Below, in pieces: positions 52,217 to 64,000 of a stretch of DNA of 64,000 bases; within the stretch, counting starts at the first letter, position 1; each line of letters opens with the position of its first letter. Under the pieces are notes generated by a model. That model was given only the letters and a program-made list of their open reading frames with translations, was not told the origin of the DNA and did no database searches. The translations under genes were made by a program, and so were the position numbers. The stretch is from Thuidium tamariscinum (Eukaryota > Streptophyta > Bryopsida > Hypnales > Thuidiaceae). The stretch is taken from assembly GCA_947034885.2 (NCBI GenBank), contig OX344753.2:17484001-17548000 (forward strand), in the 5' to 3' direction.

Positions 52217-53780
52217 ATAGGGGTACTTAGGAGACTCATGCTAATTAATTTCATACCATAATATAAGTATTTACCTTTGTTATACAAAATAATCATCATT
52301 CCTTTAGTTCTTCAACAAACAACAAATGGTAACCCTATTCTTTTATTGTAGCTTAATTTTTATAAAAGAGACTACAAATAGCTTCACTATTTTCAAAGAT
52401 TACACATGGTGACCCCACTCTTTTGTTGCAAATTTAGTTTGGTATATTGTCATTGGAGACTTATGACTAAATACACACTTGTTTTCACCACAAGGTAAGT
52501 TATATACAATAAGTCCCTTTAATTTTTTTGGTCCCTTCAATACTTCTATTCAATGTAGTTATCTAAAAAAATAAAAATAAATTACTAATGCTATAATATA
52601 AATTCTAAATATGAACTCAAAATTTTCATTCTTGCTAAGTAGTACATTTCATATTTGAATTCATGATTATCTTTAGAACATCTAAAAATACAAAAATATC
52701 TACTAGCAAATATGGGAGATCTTTATAATTATCCATAAATGAAGCAATGAGGAGATCAAATATCTTTGGCTCTCAAAGCCTACATACTTTCAAAGTTTAA
52801 AAAAAAAAATCATAACTATATTGATTTGTTCTATCGGAGCACATTATATAAACCAACGATGCTAGTGTGAGCATGAACATGCAAGCATGTGAGCTTGATA
52901 TACTACCACCTTTGAAGGTGTTTATAGTAAAAATACCTATAATATAGGTATCTATAGTATAAATGTATTTTTATTATAAAAGGTTTCTATAGTATAAGCA
53001 TCTATACTATAGGTGCATCCTCTTTGACGCTCATAAGCTTACACTTCTATACTCATATACTAGCAATCATGTCATATAAACTATGACTTTCAAATTTGAA
53101 AATTTTCTACAATAAATTATGATTTTATGATTTAAAAATTATAAGTATATAGATTATCAAATATTAAATTTTTTTTTAATTTTTAAAATCTAAAATAAAT
53201 CTAAAATCATAATGAAGATAGATCAATTAATTTCTTTTGTAGAAATATTACTAATCTTCACAAAGAATTTTCCTTTGTGATCTTCAAGTTAGAGATGGAC
53301 ATCCATGCTTTTTCTTCTATTTTGACTACTTCAATCTTTCTATCTTTTGATTACCAACTTTTGTAATAAATTTGATTCCTAAAGGATGTTGAAAACATTT
53401 GCCTTGATGGTATATAACATGCAATTTAGGATATGAAGATGTATTCAAAGATGAAAGAAAGTCAATTGACTTTAATTTTTTGTAAAATCAAAAAATATCA
53501 ATGAAAATGATGTGCAAGATTTATAGATTTTTTCAATGTTACTATGTAATCTTCAAAAATCATTGTATTTATAAACAAGCAAAAATGGTGCAATTTTGCT
53601 TCTATTGTCTATTGTCACTTTATTGAGGCAAGGACCATGGAAAGAAATACCAATTAAATCACTTGTCAATTTCTGAATTGCATGGAATGACATGCTTGTT
53701 GCAAATGAGCCATACTTTTCCTTTGTAATTTAAGAATGTTTTCAAATGAAGTAATTTGTTTATACATAATTACTAATAGA
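52217..53780. other. AT-rich intergenic DNA
   Basis: Nothing gene-like. A run of CTATAGTATAAG-type short repeats lies near 52920-53010. No inverted-end element was found. Confidence 0.5.
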
Positions 53781-53781
53781 A

Positions 53782-53919
53782 AAGTATGTTGTAGTGAACA
53801 AAACAATGTTGGGCTACTTCTATTGACTTTGTTGTTAAAAACGCTAAAATTTAATTGTATTTTCAATAGCAAAGTCAACAAAAGCAACCCAACATTGTTT
53901 TGTTCACTACAACATACTT
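53782..53919. mobile_element. 138-bp hairpin element
   Basis: AAGTATGTTGTAGTGAACAA at the left is matched in inverse by TTGTTCACTACAACATACTT at the right. Pairing continues through AACAATGTTGGG and, with mismatches, to TTGACTTTG, giving arms of about 50 bp. It resembles a small inverted-repeat transposon. Flanking duplications are not clear. The similar peptides read on both strands here are a result of the symmetry. Confidence 0.7.
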
Positions 53920-56408
53920 CTTTATTGGTGAATTGAGGTTGAAGCTACTATATTTTTGGTTTATACAAGGAAAATGGCATATGCATACAAGTGAGTATTG
54001 ATCAGATAGAGGTATAGTAACCTTATGGTACTTGGAGGTGATCTTTTTTCTCCAAGTGTGATATCTATTTTCCTAATTCATGTATACAATACTTCATTCT
54101 TTAATCTTTAAGGAACAGGCTCCTAAGCATAGAAATCATCCATTTCTACCACATTTATATGTTCTAACATTATTCAAGAGAATAACTTAAGGAAGTAAAT
54201 TAAAATGTATCAAGTACAAAATCATCACACATTTTTAGGGACAATCAATAGACACATTTTTTTTTCTTGAGGTAACCAATGACAATTAAAAACATTGTTT
54301 ACACAAAGGATGTTCATTCAAAGAAAATCTCATTACATTTACAAGGAATGCAATATTCTAACTTTGAAATCCTTTTAAAGAAAATTGTCAAATCTAAAAA
54401 AAAAAATACAAAACAACTTAGTTGAACTAATCTTGAATTTGCATATAATCTCATGAAAAATAATTTATCAGCTAACAACCAAGATAGTAAGACCACAAAA
54501 AAATGTATTTCTTATATATACATGTAAAAAGATGTTTATGATAGAAAGTATTTTATTATTTTGAGTATTATCCATTAACTATATTCTAGTTAATGGAAGG
54601 TAAGGTAGGAGACAAATAAAAGGTTAGGTGCTTAAACTGGTTCATAATTCAAAGGTACATGTTGTTTTGTTCAATGTGTCAATTACATTTGTTAATAAAC
54701 TAACAATGAACATATATATGATGGTGAACACTCTCTAAATTCCAACTTCAAAACTCATAATTAAATCTATATAAGTTCCAAAAAATGAAACAATTTAAGT
54801 TAGATGCCAATTCCATTTGTCATTCAAGAAGAAATGATTGGAAATATTTCAAGAAGTCAATTCCCTTAAAGTTGTGTGGTACAAATGGATGATTAATGTG
54901 GGTGTTTTGCCCTTACTAGTAAGTGGTCATTTTATATAGACTTCAAACCTAAAAAGGCAAGATACCAAAGAATGGGATGTTGATGCTATATTATGTGTAC
55001 TTTGGTGTTTAAATTGATAAAGATATTCAATTCAAAATATTAATAGATGGAAATTTGAATACAGTTGTATATATGGTAGAACAACCTAGTGCCCTTAGTC
55101 ACCAAATTCAAACATTGACTAGATCACCTTGCCATTTGCACTTGTCACCCACATTACCACAATATTAGCATCATAACAATGTACTCAGGAAGGGGACATT
55201 TCCTTACCTTTGTGTGGTTTAGTACTAGTGGCCATCTGCACTCTACCAATTCATTCCCCACAAGATCATAGATGACCCATTTTTTTGTTGAAATGTCTTA
55301 CTTCCAAATACTTGCAAATGGCTTCTCCAAAGGGGCTTTTTTTTTCTCATTTTTTACAAAGTCCCAAAGTTGTGATATGAATTGTTATAGTAGAGTTCTA
55401 AATTTCAACATTTATCAATAAATGAGATAGATATTTTTCTAATTTGGAATTTTATAGCCAACAACTTCTTAGTTAGTCCACATTTTTTAGCCAAACTATT
55501 TTTTTACTAATGCAATTTGGCACCAAAAACAAAAACAAACCCCTGTTTTTCACCAACTTCTTAGTCTTTATAAAATATATGACTTTGTTGACAAATAGCT
55601 TCTCCAAGGTACCTCATTAGCAAATCTACTTGGTAATAGGTATGTTCATGTAAGATAAACATGTGTATGACAATCCAACCACCTCTGACAAGCTCCTAGT
55701 TTACTACTCATTAGAGTTTTCTATCTTTGTATGAAAGACTTTAAAAAAAAATTGGGATTAGGATTACATTAGGTTGATTTGTGGCCATATTCTTTACGTT
55801 GGAAGATGGTCGTAGAATTATTAATGATTGTTGTAGGACACTTACACCTTTTTAGTGTAAACTTGTCATAAAAAGTTATTTCTTTATTCTTTCATGATAT
55901 GGCCATGTTAGGAAATCATGTAGCCATATTAGAAAATGCTGTGAATACTCAAGGTGATAAGATGACCATTATGAATATACTTTTTGCTGATTTGAGGTAA
56001 TCTACGGACTCTTTTGGGCCAATTGGGCAACACACTTCAAAAATTTGTAAAAAATTCATACTTTGTCAAAAAAGAAAAAAGTTTTAGTTGCTCTCATCAT
56101 CCCTCACATTTATCTTAGCATGAAAAAAAAATTCTAATTTAAGAAAAAAATTTGCAACAAGCCAGAACACTCATTCTACCTATCATAGGCAGGTTTACCT
56201 TACCTCATGCCTTACATCAATTGCTCTCCTACATTCATTGATCCATGAATCAAGAATGGATGATTTCTATACCTGAATGAGAACTCTGTAAGAGTTGTTG
56301 AAACTACCAAATTCAGCACAAGATCTCAAATCTAAGGAACTCAAATAATTGTTTGATTTGTTTGTATCACAACTGCAATTATTTCACTGTACTTCCGAAT
56401 AGCAATCT
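53920..56408. other. AT-rich intergenic DNA
   Basis: No gene, RNA gene or inverted-end element recognised over this stretch; open frames are short and compositionally random. Confidence 0.5.
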
Positions 56409-56520
56409 TTAACCCTAGAAGGCCCACGGCCATTTTGGGTTCAAAAAAATTGTAGCTTTTGAAGTGCTATAAATGTAAATGTGACTAAGTAATACACATC
56501 TTAACCGTACAATCTTGTAG
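56409..56520. repeat. Partial piggyBac-like end
   Basis: TTAA (56409-56412) followed by CCCTAGAAGGCCCACGGCC resembles the left ends of the neighbouring elements. No matching right end lies before the next element begins at 56521, so it is a solo end or truncated copy. Confidence 0.4.
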
Positions 56521-56524
56521 TTAA

Positions 56525-57092
56525 CCCTAGAGCATTTGGAATCATGTCCAAAATTGACGATTTGCGAAGAATCATTATAAAGTCCCGTTTGGAAGAATAT
56601 TTTGGGATTGAATAACAAATAAAAGTTGCAAAATTTTGAGTTTTAGATTCCATCTGTACAGTTAGATTCCCCAATGCTTTCCCCAATATTTTTCTATAAA
56701 TTCTGAAAGAAAAATTCCAAAGTTCCTTCAAAATTCCTTCAAACAAAATATTGTCATTTTTCAAGTAAAACTTGTTGGAGTGGGTTTGAAATGAGGTCCT
56801 CTTCATATGGTGATTCTCTTAAATTTTTTTGTTCTTTAATTCTATGACCTCATTTTTGCTAATTTGGTTTTGAACTACAATCAACATAAGTCAACTCCTT
56901 GACATACTTCCACATTTGTAATTTTAGAAAATTATATACTCTATTAATACCAAATCCAACCCTTGGATAGAAGAAAAACTTCATTAAAAATTTCTAAAAA
57001 TTAGGATGACTTCCATCCACACAGTAATAAGACAAAAAAATAATTCCAAATTTGTTCATCATCCAGAAACTAGACGTCAGCGAACTCTAGGA
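56525..57092. mobile_element. piggyBac-like non-autonomous element, CCCTAGAG subfamily, copy 2
   Basis: TTAA (56521-56524) precedes CCCTAGAGCATTTGGAATC, and GCGAACTCTAGGA is followed by TTAA (57093-57096). The inverted ends agree as CCCTAGAG and TCCTAGAG. It is 568 bp and near-collinear with copy 1 at 51644. No transposase frame. Confidence 0.78.
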
Positions 57093-57163
57093 TTAAATCT
57101 TGCAATCATGACTTAGAAGAAATAATCATCCTTTGCTTTTGGTAGGCAGAAGAAGAAACAAAT

Positions 57164-57444
57164 CGTAAGAGGGTTTTCAACTTGTGCAGAAGACCACAAA
57201 TTCTCGGACCTTGGGAACTCGCTGAAACTCCCTAAAAGCTGCCACAGAGGCGATCTGATGTAGCCAAGAGACTGCCACATCAGATATTAATATTTTAATA
57301 ATATTTTTTTTAAATATTTTTTAAATATTTTTTAAATATTTTTTTAATAATATTTTTTATTTTTATTATTATTTTTCTAACGAGTTCACATACTGGGGAA
57401 CAGGGCTGAAACAGTCTCTTAGACCCTTGAAAAAACCTCTTATG
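57164..57444. mobile_element. CATTAG-family inverted-repeat element, copy 4 (diverged)
   Basis: The left end CGTAAGAGGGTTTTCAACTTG and right end CCCTTGAAAAAACCTCTTATG are inverted. TAGCCAAGAGACTGCCACATCA matches the internal block. A (TTTTTAAATA)n tract at about 57300-57370 replaces the T-rich part. Confidence 0.6.
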
Positions 57445-57490
57445 TCCTTACGGATTGAAGGCCTAAATGCATGAATGAAGAATATCATTG

Positions 57491-57685
57491 CCAACAAGTG
57501 AAAGGGGTGTTTTAAGTAGTATAGTCTTTCAAGTAATGATTTACAAGGAGTCTTTAAAGTAATTTTTTTGAAAAATACATGTATTTTTAGGAATTTTTTT
57601 ACTTAAAAGACTCCTTATAGGTCATTACTTAAAAGATTATACTACTAGGATTATACTTAAAATATCCCTTTTTCTTGCTATTAAT
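57491..57685. mobile_element. Diverged CACTA-type short element
   Basis: AAAGGGGTGTTTTAAGTA on the left and TACTTAAAATATCCCTTT on the right are inverted, and the body is largely palindromic (AAGTAATGA...TCATTACTT). It corresponds in layout to the intact copy at 60553-60764, with eroded outer ends. Confidence 0.55.
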
Positions 57686-57689
57686 AGCA

Positions 57690-58435
57690 TGCAATTGGCA
57701 CTTAATACTAGAAAATAGGCAACTTACTTGCACGTTTTGTCATGCAAACAGATGTAGGTTGAGTCTAACATGCTAAGATCAATAGTTGCGCATGTGGCAG
57801 AATGTGCAGGGAGGTGCCCACTCTCAAGTGTTAAAAGTAGGCATGAATACCTTGTTGAATTACAAAATTAGTAAAAAAATTGGCAAAATTGGCCTCTCAC
57901 CACCTTATCGTAGATATTGCACCCTAACTTAAACAAGAAAATGGCCAAATAAGCATGGCCTACTTTTAACAGCTCAATTGTACTCAATTGATAGAAAAGA
58001 AGATGCTCATTCTATATGCCAATTGAGAGTTACCGACCAGCCTTGTTAATTGTTATGGACAACTTGTAAGTTTGAATTAATGCAAATTGCAAAGGTTGGG
58101 ATGCTTCCGTGAATCGATCAATCAAGTTGTGATGGAGTGCGGAGTGAGTATGTGATCTTCAGACCATGGTCCTCCTCCACAATCAAACTTAAAAACAATG
58201 TTTGGGAGGAATTAGCAGCTAGTTCAAAGTTAGTTGGTGAAATTGGGAAAAAATCCACTTGTAATTTGAAAACATTGGCAAAAAATCAGTGAAAAAATCT
58301 ATTTTTAGTTTTGAGTATAAAACAGAAGAAATAACCAAACTCTAAACTTGAAAAACAACTTGATCTAGAAATCGAAGAAAAATAGCTAGTAAAACTCAAA
58401 AAACTTTCCAAAATGTTGCTTGAAAACTTATGGAT
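57690..58435. other. Intergenic DNA without recognised features
   Basis: AT-rich, no convincing open frame, RNA gene or element ends. Confidence 0.45.
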
Positions 58436-58439
58436 CAAT

Positions 58440-58698
58440 TGAGTCATTCAAGAAGTACCCTAAATTGGGGTTTAAACCCATGAGTTTTGTGAAAAAGCCG
58501 GTTAAGTTAAAAAAGTTGAAATAAAAGTAGATATGAAACTTATTTTTCCATCAAAATGGTGCCTAAAAAAGTTTGGTCCCCACTTTTGAAGTTGTATGAC
58601 ATATGTATTTTACAAAATGTTTGATGCTTCAACTATAGTTGCCTTTTCAACTTAAAAAAAAGTCATGCCCAAAGTGGGGGGACTTTACAAATAACTCA
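58440..58698. mobile_element. TGAGTTATTTGTAAAGT inverted-repeat element, copy 2
   Basis: The left end TGAGTCATTCAAGAAGTACCC is a diverged form of the family end; the right end GGGACTTTACAAATAACTCA is intact. AAT at 58437-58439 and 58699-58701 is the 3-bp target duplication. The interior is nearly the same as the copy at 8316-8576. It is 259 bp. Confidence 0.85.
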
Positions 58699-58924
58699 AA
58701 TATTGTGCTCTTAAAGATCTAATTGAGCTTCAATTTTGGTTTGTACTATCACTAGAAGAAAGTTAGAAGCCTTTAACATGACTTCAACACAATCTAGATG
58801 ATGTTTTACGTTGACTGCAACACAAATTTGCAAATTCTCTTTGGTCACAGAATAGAAAGAATGAACATTGCAATATTTTTTATTCTTTTAAAAAAAAATC
58901 AAGTTGGGAATAAGTGTAACTTAA

Positions 58925-59864
58925 CCCCTAAAGCCCTGAGCATCGTTTTTTGAGATTATAAATTTTTTGGACAGCTCACTACGGATGGAGTTTTTGTTGT
59001 TTTTCTTTGAAATTTTGACACAATGTGTGCCCAAGGAGTAGCTTTGAGGCCTGACAATTTTCATAACTTTTGACTTCACGGTTAAGAAGTCATGGCAGGA
59101 TATGTTGTTTTCTTTACTCGGCGAGTAGATCGGGCAACTGAAAAAACTTCTTCAAAATTTTTTTTTTATAAAAGTGAAATTTCAAATTGGTTCTTTAGGT
59201 TTATATAAACATGGGAAGATTTGAATCAATCCATTCCCATCAATGAGTCAAAAGTTATGAAGATTTTGAGTTTGGGGTAGTTTGTAGCCAGTTACAGAAT
59301 TTCTACAGTACAAAAAAAGTTTGAAATTCTTCATTTAATTCAATTTTTCATATTTTTGGAAAAAAAAAAAAAAAAAGGTGTAGATTGTTTATTACAACAT
59401 TTTAACCATTGGGATTGAAAATTTTCAATTCCATGAATAAAATGTTCACAATTTAGTATTTTGGCTCACTTTTTACTTCTTTCTACTTACTTATCTTTTC
59501 TTATATGTTGTACAATACCAAATGGTTTGAAATTTTTTGAGAATGTAGCCAACTTGCATTGAAGTATGAATTCAAAGAGTAACCACCATTTTGAATTTTT
59601 TTCACACAAATGTGACCTTGTGAAGTGCAGCTGCCCGGATTTTCACAGGGATAAAAAAACAATTTTTGTCAATTCAAATGCTTATATCTTGCAATCTACA
59701 TGGTAGAAATTTCTGAAATTTTTTCCACATGTTTACAAACCACCTTCCTACAAGATCCTACGGTTACATGAGTCAAAAATGTGTTTTAAAAAAAATTGCA
59801 CTTGTATTAGAAATGACAGTTTTGGAGAATTTTTGGTGAAAACATAGTCAAAAACCTTTAGGGG
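58925..59864. mobile_element. piggyBac-like non-autonomous element, long subfamily, best-preserved copy
   Basis: TTAA (58921-58924) precedes CCCCTAAAGCCCTGAGC, and ACCTTTAGGGG is followed by TTAA (59865-59868). The inverted outer ends CCCCTAAAG/CTTTAGGGG are exact. The 940-bp body matches the copies at 6854 and 37208 in order. A 17-A run lies near 59360. No open frame of transposase size, so it needs an enzyme from elsewhere. Confidence 0.8.
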
Positions 59865-59868
59865 TTAA

Positions 59869-60552
59869 GGAAGTGTAGATTTTAGTCCAGCTTGCTCTCG
59901 ATGTATAGGGAAACCTATTTCTAAGCAATACAAAACAAAAGAGGTATTATTCAAAGGTGACAAAGTGTTATTCATCACACAACTAACAATGAAGTTGCTA
60001 AACGACATCATGTCTAATTCCCTACATAAATTTATGAAAAAAGATCATCCTATCTTGCACAAATGGGGCCCTTGTCAAAAACCCATCAATATTGAAGGTA
60101 CAATGTGGACATTAAAAGTAATATTTTTGCTAGTCAATGTTTCAACCATCTAATAGAACAATTTACATTTTGTTGAAAATGCTCTAAACATTTAATTTTA
60201 ATTTAGGCCAATACATTATATTGGTAACTCCCAATGTTTTTGTATATTTGAAAATTTTTGCACCTCCCTCATTTTTTTCCCATGCCAAAATTGAAAAATG
60301 GAAGGGTTTTTATGGTTCACTTCTCTTCCCATCAACTTATTTTGTTTTTGCCAAATTTCCAAAAATTCATAATATGCAATTGTACTCCTATACATAGATG
60401 CAATGCGCAATCCAAAAGGCAATAAATCAAGTGCCTATATATATTTCTATTGAATTTGTCCACTATAAACTTTTTAAAAACATGCAAAGAAGATGTTCAA
60501 CAAAAATATATATTGGCATTTGATTGTTTGCCTATTGAATCACACATTTTAT
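59869..60552. other. AT-rich intergenic DNA
   Basis: No recognisable gene or element ends between the piggyBac-like element and the CACTA-type element. Confidence 0.45.
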
Positions 60553-60764
60553 CACTACAAGAGAAAGGGGTGTTCTAAGTATAGTCCTAGAGATAACATT
60601 TTAAGTAATGACCTTTATAGAAGACTTTAAGTAAGAAATAAGTGTCTTTTTAGTAAAATTTTACTAGAAAGACACTTATTTCTTACTTAAAGTCTCCTAT
60701 AAAGGTCATTACTTAAAATGTTATCTCTAGGACTATACTTAAAACACCCCTTTCTCTTGTAGTG
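60553..60764. mobile_element. CACTA-derived miniature element (near-perfect palindrome)
   Basis: The ends are CACTACAAGAGAAAGGGGTG and its inverse, the terminal motif typical of plant CACTA (En/Spm) transposons. TAT on both sides gives the expected 3-bp duplication. Almost the entire 212 bp is palindromic around AGTAAAATTTTACT near 60658. It is non-coding and would rely on a CACTA transposase elsewhere. Confidence 0.9.
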
Positions 60765-61157
60765 TATCTATGTGTAAGTATGTACGTAAGAGTAGAACCT
60801 TGTGTTATGGATTTTTTGGAAGCTTGGCAAAAATTTGAAATGAGTATTAGTTGGAAAGAGAAGTGAACTACAAACCTCCTTCCATTTCTCAATTTTGGCA
60901 TGAGAAAGAAATGAAAGAAGTGCAAGATTTTTTGAATCCACTAAAACATTGGAAATTACTAATGTCTTGTTTTGGCCCAAATGGAAACTCAATGACCTGA
61001 GCATTTTGAACAAAATGTATTGAACTACAAAGTGGATGGAACATTGATCTGCAAAATATCAATTTCAATATCCACATTGCAAATTCAACATTGATGTGAC
61101 AATGTCTTGAAAAGAGGCAGAAATTGCCAAAAAAAATTGAAATTAAAAATTTTCATT

Positions 61158-61460
61158 CCCCTCCCCCCCTCTTGTAATTTTTGGAAACGAATTTCATTGA
61201 CAAACAATATGGGACAAGTCATCCCGTATTTGTATTCATATTTGTATCCCAAGACTATAGTTGATATATTTGTAATATATCCATATCTATATATCATACT
61301 CATATTTGTATTCAATATCCATATTTGTATCCAATATTAACTATGTATTTATATATTGTATTATATTCATATTTAGAATTCATATACTATATTGCATCCA
61401 TATTTGTATTCAAATTAAATCCCTTAAGATCAATGGCTTGTGATTTTTTGGAAAATCAAT
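61158..61460. repeat. C-run / ATTTGTATTCAT dispersed repeat, copy 2
   Basis: It begins with a C-rich run and TTGTAATTTTTGG, then AACAATATGGGACAA, then degenerate tandem ATTTGTATTCAT/ATATCCAT units over about 200 bp, and ends ATCAATGGCTTGTGATTTTTTG. The same order is present at 30700-30965. Confidence 0.6.
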
Positions 61461-64000
61461 AGTGATTTTAACGATAAGCATTTTTTTTGAAACAATCAAT
61501 AGTCTTTAAATTTTTTAAGAGACGAGGGGCTAATTAATTGACAGGGATGTGCAACCACTTTTCAAGACATTGGTTGTATCACCCCGCGTATCACCTTCAA
61601 TCATTCAAGTCTATGTTGTTTTTATTGAAGAATTTGAATTTTTTTTGTCTTAGACCATATTTGATACATTTGTAGCATCTAAATTCACTCAAAGACCTAT
61701 AAATTCAATCTCACTTGATTGACATACATTAGCTCATGTGAGGTGGTGATGAGACATTATACCATCTTTTAATACTACTACTAGTTTGCTAAATAAAATA
61801 AAACTAATTAAAAAAAACTTAAGTTGATGTAAAAGCTAACTTAAAAAGTAATTGTCAATCAACCATTGAATCTACTATTCTTCCATTGTTGAACTAATAC
61901 AAAAATGTATAGATGTTGGAATAGATGTTTATTTTTAACTAATAGATGATGGTCTGCATTACAACATAGATATTTGGGATGAAAAAAATGAAGATTCATA
62001 CAAATTACTTGCATTCAATATAATATCATTTCTATTTATCTACAAGAGCCTTGGAAATTATTTGATTTCTAATCCTATATTGCTATTAGGAAAGCATTTT
62101 GAATATCTATATCTATTGTTGTATTCAAGAAAATTTATAAATATTATAGTAATCAAATATTTTATATCTATATATAAATGATAGTTTATATACTAAAATA
62201 TTTTAATTGTATTCTTTTCAAACATAGAAGAGTAGATACTTTGTCCATCCTATAACAATCTTCTTCTTGGCCTAAATTTTTTGTCCCCAAACGATCTTCT
62301 AATTGCACTTGTAATGTTCCAAATTGGTCAAATTTTACTTTGATTGTTGTTTAGGATTAACAAAACAACTTCAAGCAATAGTTCTCCCTTTCTCCATGTA
62401 ATCAATAAAAAGACAAATGAAATGATTTGAAGAGTCAATTAATATCATTTCTTCTTATTTTTTGCATCTCTTTGAGTGTTGTCTAATTGAAGGAGATAAT
62501 GCTTTGGGAGGCAAAATAGAGGTTTATTTTTGGTCTTTGATCCATATAAAATACCCATACATGACAACCTTACACTCAATAATTAAATGTCCAATGGTAC
62601 TCTTTCAAAATGCCCCACAAATTCCACTTTTCAATACTCCGAAAGTACATTTTGAAAAAGGATTCAAATCTCAAAGTTTCTAAGATGCTAAGAATGTAGT
62701 GAATTCTACTTACAATGCAAAATGGGTCTTAAATATGTTTTTTTAGCCTTGATTTAGAACATTTTGTCCTATAGAAAGATCATTGAGGGATGAAGATAGT
62801 ACAAAGTAAGAAGTGTCATTTTGTATTGTGGAATTAGTTTAAGTGGCTAATTGATTGTAGTTTTCTTCAAATTTTTGTCTTTTAATTTTATACTAATTTT
62901 TTTCTATAAATAGACTTCAACCTAGCTTTCTAAGGGTTTGGAAACTACAAAGATCTAGGATGTGCAAATTTCCAATTTTCTTGTGCATTTTGGAATTTCA
63001 TATTTGTAGGACTAATTTTGCTAGGTGATTTTTTGCAAATGATGTTTAATTGCGTAAACAAGTAAGCCATAAAACTCACATGAGGAATGGTATTTTCTTC
63101 CTTATCAGAATCAAGATGTAGTTGATCGCAATCTACAAGTGAGAAGATGAATGGATATGTAAGAAACAAGGTGCTAAGGATATCTATGTAATTATGATCT
63201 TTACCAATTTACACTAGTAGAAAATCCTGTCCAAATCAACAGAAAACCAATTGATTTTAGTTATTTTTTGTTGTTTTTTGTTGAATGGAGCCCTGCACGG
63301 ACTATTTGTAAATATCAACAGAACAAGTAGTCATTTTTTGTTGATTGGAGTAATGCAATGACCAAATCAACAAAATTTTGTTGTTTTTGACTCTTTTAGG
63401 AATCTTTTGGATTGTGATGGAATCTAGTGGAATGTGATGGAATGAAAGTTTATATCTTCTTCTAAAATCTTTTATATTCTGTAGGAATTTTTAAATTTTA
63501 CTTGTCACATCAACAATAAGTTTAGAATAATTTGGAATGTTTAATTAAATAATGTTGCAAAAGGGAAGGTTAGCACATTGATGTTGATTAACTAATGAAC
63601 TTCAAGATATTTAAATATGATTTGAAGCTATTTTCAAGTTTAGAGTAGGTCCTGTTTGGTGCAATATTTGTCACATATATCTTTTGTGAAATTCTTACCA
63701 AAGTTGTATTTACTTCAAATACAATACACATAAAATTTCAATCCAATTGATTCAATTTGTAATTAAAAATTTTGTTTTGAAAGTTCTATATATTCTTTTG
63801 AGTTATAAGTAGTTTAGATAATTGTAGCAAGTAGATTCAATTAAGTGGTCAAAAATTCTTCATACTACATACTTTGAATTATATTATTAACAGAAGCCCA
63901 AAATTTGAATTACATACAAGTATAAAATTTTATCTTACTAGCATTTTGAGAAATATTCAAATTAAAACAACAAAATTGAAATTCTATGCAATGAAAGTTT
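61461..64000. other. AT-rich intergenic DNA to the window end
   Basis: No gene or RNA gene recognised. At about 63225-63400 words built on AAATCAACA and TTTTTTGTTGATTGGAG recur imperfectly in direct and inverted orientation, suggesting one more short repeat whose borders are unclear. Confidence 0.45.

Noticed and set aside
53666-53936. Similar peptides on both strands, as if two small genes
   Set aside because: The symmetry of the hairpin element at 53782-53919 produces both.

Overview
The window reads as nuclear DNA of a streptophyte plant, most likely a seedless one (bryophyte-like, though a lycophyte, fern or charophyte is not excluded). Long AT-rich intergenic DNA separates a few GC-richer, intron-containing genes with plant-type GT/AG introns. 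The genes are a CYP72-clan cytochrome P450, an N-terminally acylated plant-type protein, an RH20/RH30-type DEAD-box helicase, and a catalytic subunit of cAMP-dependent protein kinase (PKA). To my knowledge the last is missing from flowering plants but kept in algae and some lineages with flagellated sperm, which points away from a seed plant. The species cannot be named from the sequence.

Layout: 1-2.1 kb is GC-richer DNA without an assignable gene. 2.9-12.3 kb is a field of inverted-repeat elements, some nested. 12.97-14.95 kb (+) holds the P450 in five exons. 15.1-20 kb is AT-rich with a likely tRNA-derived SINE and small inverted-repeat elements. 20.56-25.06 kb (+) holds the acylated MGC protein, with a long leader containing 290-bp tandem repeats. 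25.5-34.8 kb is repeats plus a GC-rich islet with a strong hairpin. 34.9-41.95 kb (-) holds the PKA gene in twelve exons. 42.7-43.5 kb is another transposon-like element. 46.2-50.8 kb (-) holds the DEAD-box helicase in ten exons. 51.4-64 kb is AT-rich repeat DNA.

The genes look like independent loci rather than one pathway. For P450, helicase and PKA I assembled full reading frames by hand. Exon phases close at every junction, giving about 531, 534 and 336 residues. The least certain part is the first PKA exon.

The most unusual content is in the non-coding part. Eight elements resemble non-autonomous piggyBac-type transposons: ends start with CC/CCC and are flanked by TTAA (or near-TTAA) on both sides. 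A second family has 4-bp target duplications and includes a 1.09-kb near-perfect foldback. A third shows 3-bp target duplications in both copies, and one copy is nested inside a fourth, TA-flanked family. None encodes a recognisable transposase here. All calls were made by eye, without alignment or database search.
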